Made by a program: the position numbers and the translations under genes. Source: Methanosphaera sp. rholeuAM130 (lineage in GTDB: Archaea > Methanobacteriota > Methanobacteria > Methanobacteriales > Methanobacteriaceae). Taken from it: a stretch of 32,752 nt of DNA. Below, in pieces: positions 1-7,587 of this stretch; position 1 is the first letter of the stretch, and every line of letters starts with the position of its first letter. The notes under the pieces are model-generated. The model searched no databases, was not told the origin of the DNA, and was given only the letters and a program-made list of their open reading frames with translations. The stretch spans positions 1,067-33,818 of the forward strand of contig MUZY01000241.1 of NCBI GenBank assembly GCA_003266065.1, in the 5' to 3' direction.

Positions 1-18
1 AAGCTGAGCCACGCGCCC
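1..18 (-). tRNA. 5' end of a tRNA gene, truncated by the window edge
   Basis: Read on the minus strand, bases 18 to 1 give GGGCGCGTGGCTCAGCTT. This fits a tRNA 5' end: a seven-base acceptor strand GGGCGCG, U8, G9, then the D-arm start GCUC-A14-G15. The remainder, including the anticodon, lies outside the window, so the isotype cannot be named. A TATA-like element lies upstream on the same strand. The call rests on 18 bases only, but the match to the invariant positions is good. Confidence 0.55.
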
Positions 19-70
19 TATAAAATAAGTTGTCTTTTTTACAGACACTATTATTATATTGGTATTGCTC

Positions 71-80
71 TATATATATA
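71..80 (-). promoter_or_regulatory. Candidate TATA box for the truncated tRNA
   Basis: The minus strand has AAAGTATATATATAG just upstream of the tRNA start. About 50 bases separate it from the tRNA 5' end, which allows a TSS about 25 bases downstream and a short 5' leader. It is assigned by position and composition only. Confidence 0.35.
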
Positions 81-125
81 CTTTATGGTGGAAATTCAAA
101 AAAAATTAATAATTGAAGAACGAAT

Positions 126-425
126 CTATTCCTCCTTATTAATCATTTCGTTGATTGTGTCAGCCATCATGTGTTCGATAACCGTGATGTTTGCTTTTTC
201 GACACCGTCTACTTTTTGGGCTTCCAGTTTTGCTGCCATGGCTATGTTGGCTACACTCATACATCCAGGGTTGGTTGGACAAATTGTAATGTCAGCTTCC
301 TTGGTTTCTTCATCATATTGGATTTCTCTAATAAGCCCCATATCTACGATACTGATACCCATATGTGGGTCTGCAATCATTGCTAATTTATCTTTAATTT
401 CACTTTTAATTTCTTCTGCACTCAT
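126..425 (-). CDS. DUF59 / MIP18-family iron-sulfur cluster assembly protein
   Basis: This is a 99-residue cytosolic protein of the DUF59 (MIP18, SufT/PaaD-like) family, whose members help assemble or deliver Fe-S clusters. The family signature is clear: a DPHMGISIVDMGLI stretch at residues 19-32 with the conserved DP and D28, followed by CPTNPGC at 49-55 with two cysteines. Length is normal for a stand-alone DUF59 protein. The ATG start follows AAGGAG at good spacing. It lies 88 bases downstream of arcS on the same strand; that AT-rich gap could carry its own TATA box, so cotranscription is uncertain. In a methanogen full of Fe-S proteins a housekeeping cluster-delivery role is likely. The exact client proteins are unknown. 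Confidence 0.85.
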   Translation of the reverse strand: MSAEEIKSEIKDKLAMIADPHMGISIVDMGLIREIQYDEETKEADITICPTNPGCMSVANIAMAAKLEAQKVDGVEKANITVIEHMMADTINEMINKEE

Positions 426-513
426 ATATAATTCTCCTTTTTATTAATTATCTTTAATCTTAATAAATAATATACTTTGTTATTTTAAATCTTCTTTTTA
501 TTTTATTTTTAAT

Positions 514-1434
514 TTACTTTATTTGATGTCTGATTTTAACACCAATTCCCTTATCCGCGTTCACCAACTCTTCACCATTCATCATGGATTTGCCCACTCC
601 AATGACATTATCGTCCTTGATTATTACAACCTCATCATTAGGAATGATTTCTTTATCTGCATCAATGATTCCCGGTGCAAACAAGGTGTTGCTCTGCAAA
701 TCAAAGTTAATGAATACTCTATTTACTTTATTTTCCTTTAGAATTTCTCCTGCCTTAAGATTCAATGTGTATAAACCGGTCTCGTAATGCAAGGTTGCAA
801 GTTGCTTGTTATCTACCATTATCCTGGTATTGAAGCGACCGCTTGTTCTTGTATTTTCAGGTATAAGTGCATCCATTTTCTTGGAATTGAACTGATACCT
901 TGCTATGGATCTTAAGTCATGAAGCTTGTGCTTATTGGCCGGAACTTTATCCGCCTTTTTCACTTCATTTTTCAAATTGTTCAATGATTCAAATGAACGG
1001 GTATTCTCATCCGAACAGGTATATACAACGTTATCCAAGTATTCCTGACAGGCCTCTTTATAACCTCCGGATACGTGGGCAATTACTTTATGGTCTTTTG
1101 CATACTCTTTAATGGCCTTTCCAGCCATTTTTATTTCTTCATCCGACCAGTCTCCGGTAGTGGAAGCATCATATGATTGGATGGGGTATGTCTTTTCCAT
1201 TTCCCTTGGACAGATTCCGAATGGGGATGTCAGTATAACTTCCTGTAATCCTTTGGAATATTTTCTGAATATTGTATGTGATTGGGATTGTGAGTATGGC
1301 TTTTTCATGCTGCATGGAAATACCACGATGGTGTCCGTATAGGGTTCCAATAGTTTCATCCTGTTTTGCCATCGGATAACTTCCGGTCTATGAAGGGATA
1401 ACTCTGTTATACATGGAATTTTTGCATATTTCAT
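514..1434 (-). CDS. arcS: Archaeosine synthase ArcS, core and PUA domains (no TGT-like N-terminus)
   Basis: This 306-residue DUF5591-type protein carries the ArcS catalytic signature PCX3KPYX2SX2H: PCSMKKPYSQSQSH at residues 40-53. ArcS attaches lysine to preQ0 at position 15 of archaeal tRNA, and a radical-SAM partner (RaSEA) then converts the product to archaeosine. The C-terminal ~80 residues look like a PUA RNA-binding domain (GIIDADKEI, VVIIKDDNVIGVGKS). Euryarchaeal ArcS usually has an extra N-terminal TGT-like domain and is about twice this length. Here only the core and PUA part is present, and no neighbouring gene supplies the missing part. The start is ATG. It lies 43 bases downstream of the geranylgeranyl reductase gene, probably cotranscribed. 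Confidence 0.82.
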   Translation of the reverse strand: MKYAKIPCITELSLHRPEVIRWQNRMKLLEPYTDTIVVFPCSMKKPYSQSQSHTIFRKYSKGLQEVILTSPFGICPREMEKTYPIQSYDASTTGDWSDEEIKMAGKAIKEYAKDHKVIAHVSGGYKEACQEYLDNVVYTCSDENTRSFESLNNLKNEVKKADKVPANKHKLHDLRSIARYQFNSKKMDALIPENTRTSGRFNTRIMVDNKQLATLHYETGLYTLNLKAGEILKENKVNRVFINFDLQSNTLFAPGIIDADKEIIPNDEVVIIKDDNVIGVGKSMMNGEELVNADKGIGVKIRHQIK

Positions 1435-1477
1435 AGTAATATCTTTCCATTAAATTATTTAAAAAAAATAATTAGGT

Positions 1478-2662
1478 TTAGAATAATTTACCTAATTTAA
1501 GAAGAGCTTTAGGGGATACTTTTATTAAAAGTTTAAGTAATGTTTTAGGACTGATTTCATCTACTTCCTGTTTAACGAATTCATGTGCAATGTCATTTAA
1601 TTCATCATCATTTAAGGATAATAGATATTCTTTGGCCTTTTTATATTTGTCGTATCCTTCGCCAATATTTTCATCAGTCAATTTAACGTATTCCTGCAGA
1701 TTTTTGGCACTGTAATCACCACTGTCTATTGCATCTGCAGCTACAATACCTGCATATGCTCCTGATTCCAATGCACTGTTTATTCCACCACCAGTTAATG
1801 GGTTTACAAAACCGGCTGCATCTCCAACAACAAGTATGTTGTCTCCGACACGTTCTTTTATTAACCCTCCAACAGGATCTCCACCCATATTTATCTCAAC
1901 TGCCTGTGCATTCTGAGTCTCAGGACAGTTTTTGATAAATTCGTTTAAGTGTTCGATTGCGGGTTTGTCTGTATGGGTCTTAAGTACTCCAATACCAACA
2001 TTGGCGATATCATCGCCTTTAGGGAATATCCAAGTATATCCACCTGGTGCAACACTTCCGAAGTATAACTGGATTACGTTGTTGTTTTCCATTTCAAGTC
2101 CTGCCATTTCATACTGTACACAGGATTCCATGTTGTTGAATTTGGTATTGCAGTCCAATCCTGCCCATCTGCCGACTCGTGACTCCGGTCCGTCAGCGGC
2201 TATAACAATTTTTGCATGTATCTTGACTTCTTCTTGCATTCTTTCGGCAGTGATTATTACACCGTCGTCTGTACGTTCAAAGGCTGTTGCACGTGTTCTG
2301 ATCATGATTTTGGCACCGGCACGTGCGGCGTCCATTGCCATGTGCTTATCGAAGACTTTTCTTTCAAGCACGTAACCTGATTCGGGTATGTCTATCGTGT
2401 CTTCATCCAGCCATACGCTTGTCTGGTCAGGTGATACCAATCTGACTCCCGTTGATTTTCTTGCTATCCATCTTGGATCAGGGTTAATTCCTAATTCTTC
2501 AAGACCTGATTTGGATACTCCTTCAGCACATCTTTTAGGAGAACCTATTTCTGCCTTTTTATCTATTAATAATACGTTAGCACCATGTTTTGCAGCTTCT
2601 CTGGCCGCTAATGAACCTCCTGGTCCTGCTCCTACAACGACGATATCTGTATCAATATCCAT
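1478..2662 (-). CDS. Digeranylgeranylglycerophospholipid reductase (FAD-dependent)
   Basis: This 394-residue flavoprotein saturates the geranylgeranyl chains of archaeal ether lipids at the membrane. It shows the FAD Rossmann motif GAGPGG at residues 11-16, the PKRCAEG motif with Cys45, the family motif PGGYTWIFPKG at 206-216 and the second FAD motif GDAAGFVNPLTGGG at about 280-293. Length matches archaeal geranylgeranyl reductases. A two-cluster ferredoxin gene ends 8 bases upstream. In Methanosarcina acetivorans the ferredoxin next to the reductase is needed for full lipid saturation, so the pair here is probably functional. It is the fourth gene of a minus-strand run. A second paralogue elsewhere in the genome cannot be excluded. 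Confidence 0.92.
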   Translation of the reverse strand: MDIDTDIVVVGAGPGGSLAAREAAKHGANVLLIDKKAEIGSPKRCAEGVSKSGLEELGINPDPRWIARKSTGVRLVSPDQTSVWLDEDTIDIPESGYVLERKVFDKHMAMDAARAGAKIMIRTRATAFERTDDGVIITAERMQEEVKIHAKIVIAADGPESRVGRWAGLDCNTKFNNMESCVQYEMAGLEMENNNVIQLYFGSVAPGGYTWIFPKGDDIANVGIGVLKTHTDKPAIEHLNEFIKNCPETQNAQAVEINMGGDPVGGLIKERVGDNILVVGDAAGFVNPLTGGGINSALESGAYAGIVAADAIDSGDYSAKNLQEYVKLTDENIGEGYDKYKKAKEYLLSLNDDELNDIAHEFVKQEVDEISPKTLLKLLIKVSPKALLKLGKLF

Positions 2663-2670
2663 ATGACCAC

Positions 2671-2835
2671 CTATTCCATTTCAATTGCAGCTACAGGGCA
2701 TGTTTTAACACATAAACCACATTTAGTACATTTTTCTTCATCAATAACTATTTTTAATTCTTGTACATCAATAGCATCTGCTACACATACTCCGGCACAT
2801 GCACCACAGTATAAACAATTATTATTAACAATCAT
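2671..2835 (-). CDS. Small 2[4Fe-4S] ferredoxin, likely electron donor to the lipid reductase
   Basis: A short 54-residue reading frame encodes a bacterial-type ferredoxin with two CX2CX2CX3C clusters: Cys7, 10, 13 and 17 (CLYCGACAGVC) and Cys36, 39, 42 and 46 (CTKCGLCVKTC). The second cluster ends in the usual CPVAAI. The ATG start follows AAGGAG. The stop lies 8 bases before the geranylgeranyl reductase start, and the upstream zinc-ribbon gene ends 4 bases before this start, so all three are probably cotranscribed. Its place beside the reductase matches the ferredoxin/reductase pair known from Methanosarcina. The electron-donor role is inferred from that. Confidence 0.9.
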   Translation of the reverse strand: MIVNNNCLYCGACAGVCVADAIDVQELKIVIDEEKCTKCGLCVKTCPVAAIEME

Positions 2836-2839
2836 AATA

Positions 2840-3040
2840 TTACTCCTTGTTGTCTTTAGCTTCTTGTGCTCTTCTCATGTCAATAGCTTCATCTCTAGTG
2901 ATGAAAATATAACCGCAATTGGTGCATTTTAATTCACCGTTGGCACCATAAGCATTAAATTCTCTTTCAAAGTCCCTATGTTGAGTTTTATCTTTAGAAC
3001 CACATTCAGGACATGGTTTTAATAAATCTTCAATTTTCAT
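2840..3040 (-). CDS. Small zinc-ribbon protein
   Basis: This 66-residue protein has one CX2C...CX2C zinc ribbon: CPEC at residues 10-13 and CTNC at 39-42, separated by a basic/acidic stretch, with a charged helical C-terminus. I do not recognise a named family. The ribbon style resembles nucleic-acid-binding zinc ribbons. It sits 5 bases downstream of the SWIM zinc-finger gene and 4 bases upstream of the ferredoxin gene, so it is almost surely in the same transcript. There are no membrane segments. Its role in a lipid/tRNA-modification cluster is unknown. Confidence 0.75.
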   Translation of the reverse strand: MKIEDLLKPCPECGSKDKTQHRDFEREFNAYGANGELKCTNCGYIFITRDEAIDMRRAQEAKDNKE

Positions 3041-3045
3041 AACAA

Positions 3046-3330
3046 TTACTCTTCATTATCTATAGTGTCTAAATTATTCAATATATCCAGAAGCTTAAAC
3101 TGTGCCGCTTGCAGGTGTTTGCAGTAAAAGCTGCCCGGTTCGCGTTGGTTTCTATACTGATAATCAGCACAATCACAATTCCAAAAACCATAAATCATTG
3201 AAACTAAATAATAATCATCATTTTTATTATTCTTAACCTTGAATATGGCATGTCCAGATTCATAATGTTCTACAATAACATTATCCTCCTTATATAATTC
3301 ATATCCTTGAAGTACTCTGTCTGCCATCAT
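3046..3330 (-). CDS. SWIM-type zinc finger protein
   Basis: This protein of about 94 residues has a SWIM zinc finger pattern, CXC then 15 residues then CXH: Cys52, Cys54, Cys70 and His72, with the sequence ..NCDCADY.. and ..FYCKHL... SWIM fingers bind DNA or protein in many contexts. Here the whole protein is little more than the finger plus an N-terminal beta-rich segment. I chose the ATG at 3330; a TTG at 3336 and an ATG at 3327 are alternatives, and no strong Shine-Dalgarno decides between them. It is the first gene of the tight minus-strand run with the zinc ribbon, ferredoxin and lipid reductase. Function unknown. Confidence 0.75.
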   Translation of the reverse strand: MMADRVLQGYELYKEDNVIVEHYESGHAIFKVKNNKNDDYYLVSMIYGFWNCDCADYQYRNQREPGSFYCKHLQAAQFKLLDILNNLDTIDNEE

Positions 3331-3435
3331 AATCAATTTTATGGTTTATTAATATCTATTTATGTCATTACATTTTATTAATGTTTTTGCATGTTACTTT
3401 TTATTTTCAAGGATTAGATGCTCACATCATTTTGT

Positions 3436-4167
3436 TCAATCAAATTCAATATCCAATATCTTATCGTATTTCAATTCTATGGAATTGTCAGAATAATCCG
3501 TCTGGATATGGACAGGAAATATTGTCACTTTTTTGTCATATGCCTTTTTGAGAGTTTCACTGAATGCCGGATCAGTATCATAATTCGGGGTGAAAATCTT
3601 GGCATTGTTTTGTAAAATGAGTATGACGATGGCACTATCCTCACCTTCATCCTTAAGTTTGATTAATTCATCCACATGTTTTTTTCCACGGACAGTCGGT
3701 GCATCCGGAAATTTAGCGATACCATCCACAACCAATGTACATCCCTTAACCTCCAGATATAGCTTCTTGTCGTCGTCATCAGATAAAAGAAAATCCAATC
3801 GGCTATTTCCATAACTGTACTCGGCTTGCTTTATATGGTAATCTTTCAGTGGGGTGATTTGTTTTTTTTCAATTAATTGGCCAACCAATCTGTTATGGAA
3901 ACTGCTGTTTAGTAATACCCAATTGTCTTCATGATATACTGCTATCATATTGTATGCGGTCTTTCGATTATTTTTCCTGTAATCAGCGACGTATTCAACC
4001 AGTATCTCCCTGTTTTCTATCAGCAACTCCTTTAATCTACCAGGATCATGTAGATGTGCCAGTTGAATCGAATTATTTTCATCAACAAATTCAACGGTAA
4101 ATCTGTTGGGTCTTGATTTGTATTTTACTTTTTTAAGGTTTTTTATTTTCATGGTTCTATTTTTCAT
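3436..4167 (-). CDS. sfsA: SfsA family protein (putative nuclease-fold DNA-binding protein)
   Basis: This protein of about 243 residues matches SfsA, first named in E. coli for a sugar fermentation stimulation phenotype; its biochemical role is unsettled. Seen in the sequence: the N-terminal OB-like part with LHDPGRLKELL (39-49), RLDFLL (123-128), and LEVKGCTLV with Glu139 and Lys141, then FPDAPTVRGKKHVDEL (153-168). The D125...E139-x-K141 set resembles a PD-(D/E)xK nuclease site. The frame is open to 4299, but that extension has no family similarity. ATG 4167, preceded by AGGTTGA, is the likely start; ATG 4152 is possible. It is transcribed away from the zinc-ribbon membrane gene at 4240. 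Confidence 0.88.
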   Translation of the reverse strand: MKNRTMKIKNLKKVKYKSRPNRFTVEFVDENNSIQLAHLHDPGRLKELLIENREILVEYVADYRKNNRKTAYNMIAVYHEDNWVLLNSSFHNRLVGQLIEKKQITPLKDYHIKQAEYSYGNSRLDFLLSDDDDKKLYLEVKGCTLVVDGIAKFPDAPTVRGKKHVDELIKLKDEGEDSAIVILILQNNAKIFTPNYDTDPAFSETLKKAYDKKVTIFPVHIQTDYSDNSIELKYDKILDIEFD

Positions 4168-4239
4168 TTTCAACCTATAAATAGAAATATTACCCACTAT
4201 TGATATATCTAATAATATTGAAGATATCGATTGATTCTC

Positions 4240-4710
4240 ATGATTAGATGTAGTTATTGTGGATGTGACAATTTGGACGGTGCAGTATATTGCATGCACT
4301 GTTCAAAAAGACTGGTTGAAAAATTAAGTGACGAGCATAACATTAGTCAGTTGAGTGATGTATATTATTCCTATTTAAACAGCAACCTTAATAATGGCCA
4401 TACGGGTGGCTATGGGATTAATCAACAGGATAACTACTTCATAGTATCAAATGAAAAGACAATGTTCATCTCGATGATATTGGCCATGCTCGTTCCGGGT
4501 TTCGGATTGGTATATTTAAAACAAGTTTTATTAGGTCTATTCGTATTTTTACTAACCATATTGTTATGGATTATGACAGGAATACTGTATTATATTTTTA
4601 AAATAGACATAATCTATTTTGCTATGTCATTATCGATTTTCTTATATTTGGCATCCATAATTTATACATATAAACTTGTTTCTTGCGATAATGTTGAAAG
4701 GGGCAGATAA
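4240..4710 (+). CDS. Zinc-ribbon membrane protein (paralogue 1)
   Basis: This 156-residue protein starts with a zinc ribbon (Cys4, Cys7, Cys18, Cys21; CSYC...CMHC), followed by a polar linker and then hydrophobic segments from about residue 73 to 150, probably three or four helices. The segment PGFGLVYL is like the short helix-loop found in small TM2-like membrane proteins. I chose ATG 4240; an upstream TTG at 4231 would add three residues. The next gene has the same architecture, so this is a tandem duplicate pair. Function is unknown. Zinc-ribbon plus membrane-helix proteins are common in archaea and often uncharacterised. Confidence 0.72.
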   Translation: MIRCSYCGCDNLDGAVYCMHCSKRLVEKLSDEHNISQLSDVYYSYLNSNLNNGHTGGYGINQQDNYFIVSNEKTMFISMILAMLVPGFGLVYLKQVLLGLFVFLLTILLWIMTGILYYIFKIDIIYFAMSLSIFLYLASIIYTYKLVSCDNVERGR

Positions 4711-4757
4711 CTTCTTTGATTAATCGATTATCAAAAATAATTCCGGCAGTGATTAAA

Positions 4758-5165
4758 ATGCATAGATGTTTAAGGTGTTCGACCCAATGTGATGATAACG
4801 TTAGGTATTGTCCCAATTGTGGGAGCAATTTGGCCATTGACGATATGAAATCAACCGTTCAAAGACAATATCGCACTAAGATTAAACGATTGGAAATAGC
4901 TTTATTGTTATCCATATTTTTACCGGGTATTTCTTATTTCTACTTGGAATTATGGTATAGGGGAGTGTTGTTCTATTTATCCTATGTCATATTCTTTTTA
5001 GTGTTGGGGTTGAAATCAGGATTATATCAATCATATGCCCATAACGTTAATTCAACCCATATTGCAATGTTAATAATAGCGATATATTTCTTGATATACG
5101 TTTTTCAGGTAATTGATGTGATAAAAAGGACGAATATGATTAATGAGGGTAAAATAATATTTTGA
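4758..5165 (+). CDS. Zinc-ribbon membrane protein (paralogue 2)
   Basis: This 135-residue protein has the same layout as the preceding gene: Cys4, Cys7, Cys18, Cys21 ribbon (CLRC...CPNC), a basic linker, and three to four membrane segments starting around residue 45. LPGISYFYL corresponds to VPGFGLVYL of the neighbour. The ATG at 4758 gives a ribbon spacing identical to the neighbour's, so I prefer it over a TTG at 4716 that follows AAAGGGG at long spacing. The genes are 47 bases apart with this start and probably share a transcript. The basic linker (RTKIKRLE) follows the positive-inside rule for a cytosolic ribbon. Function unknown. Confidence 0.72.
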   Translation: MHRCLRCSTQCDDNVRYCPNCGSNLAIDDMKSTVQRQYRTKIKRLEIALLLSIFLPGISYFYLELWYRGVLFYLSYVIFFLVLGLKSGLYQSYAHNVNSTHIAMLIIAIYFLIYVFQVIDVIKRTNMINEGKIIF

Positions 5166-5284
5166 TTATTTTTGTAATAATTGCCTTCAAATCATTAATT
5201 ATCGTTTAATTATTTTCCTTTTTCATTATGTCGTGTTACTTTTTTTCCATATTTTTTATTCAAAAATCATATAATTAAAGAAAT

Positions 5285-5294
5285 ATTATAAATA
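5285..5294 (+). promoter_or_regulatory. Candidate TATA box of the SIS-domain gene
   Basis: TTATAAATA, preceded by GAAATA (BRE-like), lies in the 198-base gap before the gene. A start about 25 bases on gives a leader of roughly 50 bases before GGAG at 5352. A second TATA-like stretch near 5325 would be too close to the start codon. Assigned by pattern only. Confidence 0.35.
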
Positions 5295-5363
5295 ACTTAA
5301 ATAACATAACTATAATAAATAGCAATATATTATTTTTTATAAACGAAAAATGGAGTAAATGTG

Positions 5364-6368
5364 ATGAAATATGAAATGTATCAGGAAATAATGGAACAGC
5401 CGTTATCTCTTAAAAATACCATTGAATCAGAGAAGGAACATTTGGAATCCATATCAAATATTTATGCTAAATTCGATAAGATATTTCTTATTGGATGTGG
5501 AAGTTCAATTTCTACATGTTATTCTATTAAGGATGCTATTAAATCATTTTCCACAATAAATGTTGATGTACAAACAGGTTTTGAATTTGTAAATCATCAA
5601 ATGCTGGAAAAGGATAGTAATGTTGGATTAATAGTCACATCTCAATCTGGTGAAACAGCAGATACATTAGCCGCTTTAAGAAAAGCAAAAGAACATAATA
5701 TTACTACAGTATCAATAACCAATGATGAAAACAGTTCAATGGCAAAGGAAGCAGATTATTCTGTCATTACGCGATGTGGAGAAGAACATGCTATCTTAGG
5801 TACGAAAACTTATATAACTCAGTTATTCTCATTGTATGTTATATTTTTCTCAATGATAAAAAATCAAAGAATAGAAGAAATGTTGGGTCAACTGTATCAG
5901 TTACCTGACTTAATTGAAGAGTTAATAGAATCAACACAGGATGATGCAAAGCAATTGGCACAGGCGAATAAGGATGTGGATATCTTCTATTGTATGGGAA
6001 GCGGATTTAATTATGGATTAGCCTATAAATTGGCAATGACGATGTTTATGGAAGGTGCTGAAAAACATGCTTGTCCACTTTATTCTGGGGAATTCAGACA
6101 CGGATTAATTGAAAGGGTTGAAAAAGGTGTGAGCGTCGTATTTCTCAAATCAAATGATGTTGATGATATAACGGACAAAGCGATAAAATTCTGTGAAGGT
6201 ATTGAAGTAAACAATATAATATTTAATCTGGAAGATTATTCTGATGTGGATTCATTATTAACTCCATTTATCTTGTTAATTCCATTGGAATGGTTCATAT
6301 ACCATTTATCTATATTCAATGGATTGGATCCGGGAAGTACAAGACATATAGGAAAAATAAGATATTAA
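5364..6368 (+). CDS. SIS-domain sugar isomerase/deglycase (GlmS-isomerase-like)
   Basis: This 334-residue protein contains two SIS (sugar isomerase) domains, about residues 30-170 and 195-325, and lacks a glutamine amidotransferase domain. Phosphosugar-binding motifs are GCGSS (44-48) and SQSGETAD (93-100). The ending DPGSTRHIGKIRY is like the C-terminus of FrlB/AgaS-type enzymes, which act on ketose-amine or aminosugar phosphates. A GlmS-type fructose-6-phosphate aminating isomerase using ammonia is an alternative. ATG 5364 follows GGAG; a GTG at 5361 is directly adjacent. It stands alone between long AT-rich gaps and is followed by a ten-T tract. The exact substrate cannot be read from the sequence. 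Confidence 0.82.
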   Translation: MKYEMYQEIMEQPLSLKNTIESEKEHLESISNIYAKFDKIFLIGCGSSISTCYSIKDAIKSFSTINVDVQTGFEFVNHQMLEKDSNVGLIVTSQSGETADTLAALRKAKEHNITTVSITNDENSSMAKEADYSVITRCGEEHAILGTKTYITQLFSLYVIFFSMIKNQRIEEMLGQLYQLPDLIEELIESTQDDAKQLAQANKDVDIFYCMGSGFNYGLAYKLAMTMFMEGAEKHACPLYSGEFRHGLIERVEKGVSVVFLKSNDVDDITDKAIKFCEGIEVNNIIFNLEDYSDVDSLLTPFILLIPLEWFIYHLSIFNGLDPGSTRHIGKIRY

Positions 6369-6397
6369 TTTTTTTCCATATTTCCTATTTTTTTTTT
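6369..6397 (+). terminator. Oligo(T) terminator after the SIS gene
   Basis: Seven T (6369-6375) and ten T (6388-6397) follow the stop codon directly. Oligo(T) on the coding strand is the main intrinsic termination signal in archaea. No strong hairpin precedes it. Confidence 0.6.
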
Positions 6398-6432
6398 ATT
6401 TTAACCCTCAAATTAAAATTAAATTTTTTCTA

Positions 6433-6449
6433 AAAGTATAGTATACTTT
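6433..6449. promoter_or_regulatory. Perfect 17-bp dyad upstream of the DUF1611-sepF promoter
   Basis: AAAGTATAGTATACTTT is a perfect inverted repeat with 8-bp arms around one G. It abuts the likely TATA box at 6452-6461, and a third half-site, AAAAGTATA, follows at 6466-6474. This arrangement, with half-sites on both sides of the TATA box, suits a transcription factor binding site. No regulator is identified. In AT-rich DNA short palindromes are common, but a perfect 17-bp one containing G and C placed at a promoter is less so. Confidence 0.45.
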
Positions 6450-6451
6450 AA

Positions 6452-6461
6452 ATTATATAAT
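6452..6461 (+). promoter_or_regulatory. Candidate TATA box of the DUF1611-sepF operon
   Basis: ATTATATAAT lies about 70 bases before the TTG start codon. A TSS near 6483 would leave a leader of about 40 bases that contains GGAGAAGTGAT at 6512. Assigned by position and pattern. Confidence 0.45.
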
Positions 6462-6525
6462 AAACAAAAGTATAATTATAATAAAATAATTTATCAATTA
6501 ATAATTATCTTGGAGAAGTGATTTT

Positions 6526-7587
6526 TTGAATTCAGTAAAATCTAATGAAGATTTTGAACAGTTAAGTCCATTTATAATTATCGGTGCAGGTGGAGGGGGA
6601 GAAAAATTCTCTAACTTCCCCGGAGTTGAAACGGCCGGTTTTTTAGATGACTCTGTAGAAAAACAAGGAAAAGAATTTTGTGGACATATAGTGGGCTCCG
6701 ATTTAAAGGAATTGGTTGAATCAACCAATTCAAAAACGGTGGCAATCATGCTGCCTATTGGGGCTGAAGGAGCAGCACTAAAATATGCTGTACAGGCTAT
6801 AGATTTGGGACAAAATGTATTAACTTCATTTAGATCATTACCAATAGAAGACAATCCATCCCTATTGAAGTTTGCCAATCAAAAAGGAGTGGTCATTAAA
6901 GAAATAAGCTCCAGATTAGACAACATTAAAAAGGTAATGGGTGTAGCTCCGGAAAAATGTACAGAAGTTCTACCAAAAATAACATATGTACATGAAAAGC
7001 CGGTCATATTTGTGGGTGGCACATCTCAAGAATGTGGTAAGCGTACGACTACGCGAAGATTGGGTAAGCTGGCAAAAGAAAGAGGTTTGAATGCCATAAT
7101 TATCTCAACTGATGAAATGGGTCTTGAAAAACCAACAGACATTAATTTCCGTGCGGGCAGTTTATCGGTAATGGATGTTCCGGCAGCAATTATGGGAACT
7201 TTAAAATACATGGAAGAAAATGAGAATCCTGACATAATATTCATCGAAGGACAATCCAGTCTGACAGAACAAGGAAATCCTCATCCTAAAGGATTATCCG
7301 CATCAATATTGTTTGGTGCAATGCCTGATGCAGTAGTATTATGTCATAGGCCAAATCATCCTTTCAGAGAACCTGTTGGGATACAAACTGAATTAAATGC
7401 TATAGAAGCGGTAGAACCTACGAAAGTTATAGCGTTATCAATCAACAGAAGAAATTCACAAGATGAATCATTAGAGGATATAGAGAAGGAGTTTTCTTTA
7501 CCAACAGTAGATATACATACAGACTCAAATGGTGGTATAGAACGTCTCTTGGATACAGTACTTGAATATGTAGGTGAGAATAAATGA
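6526..7587 (+). CDS. DUF1611 family P-loop protein
   Basis: This 353-residue protein has a Rossmann-like N-terminal half (GAGGGGE at 20-26; GFLDDS) and a P-loop NTPase half with GGTSQECGKRTT at about 164-175, followed by IISTDEMGL and FIEGQSSL. This is the DUF1611 layout. One characterised bacterial relative, DgcN, acts in D-glutamate catabolism, but its partner gene is not here. The usual epimerase neighbour is absent too. Translation probably starts at TTG 6526 after GGAGAAGTGAT; there is no ATG nearby. The stop codon overlaps the sepF start (ATGA), so the two are translationally coupled. A link to division or envelope growth is inference from this coupling. Confidence 0.8.
   Translation: MNSVKSNEDFEQLSPFIIIGAGGGGEKFSNFPGVETAGFLDDSVEKQGKEFCGHIVGSDLKELVESTNSKTVAIMLPIGAEGAALKYAVQAIDLGQNVLTSFRSLPIEDNPSLLKFANQKGVVIKEISSRLDNIKKVMGVAPEKCTEVLPKITYVHEKPVIFVGGTSQECGKRTTTRRLGKLAKERGLNAIIISTDEMGLEKPTDINFRAGSLSVMDVPAAIMGTLKYMEENENPDIIFIEGQSSLTEQGNPHPKGLSASILFGAMPDAVVLCHRPNHPFREPVGIQTELNAIEAVEPTKVIALSINRRNSQDESLEDIEKEFSLPTVDIHTDSNGGIERLLDTVLEYVGENK

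Noticed and set aside
85..447. 120-codon plus-strand frame opposite the DUF59 gene
   Set aside because: Antisense of a clearly recognised gene with a good Shine-Dalgarno; the antisense product resembles nothing.
1932..2666. Long plus-strand frames opposite the geranylgeranyl reductase gene
   Set aside because: Shadow frames of a strongly conserved gene.
4168..4299. N-terminal extension of sfsA to 4299
   Set aside because: Runs across the divergent promoter region and into the neighbouring gene, and is absent from the family.
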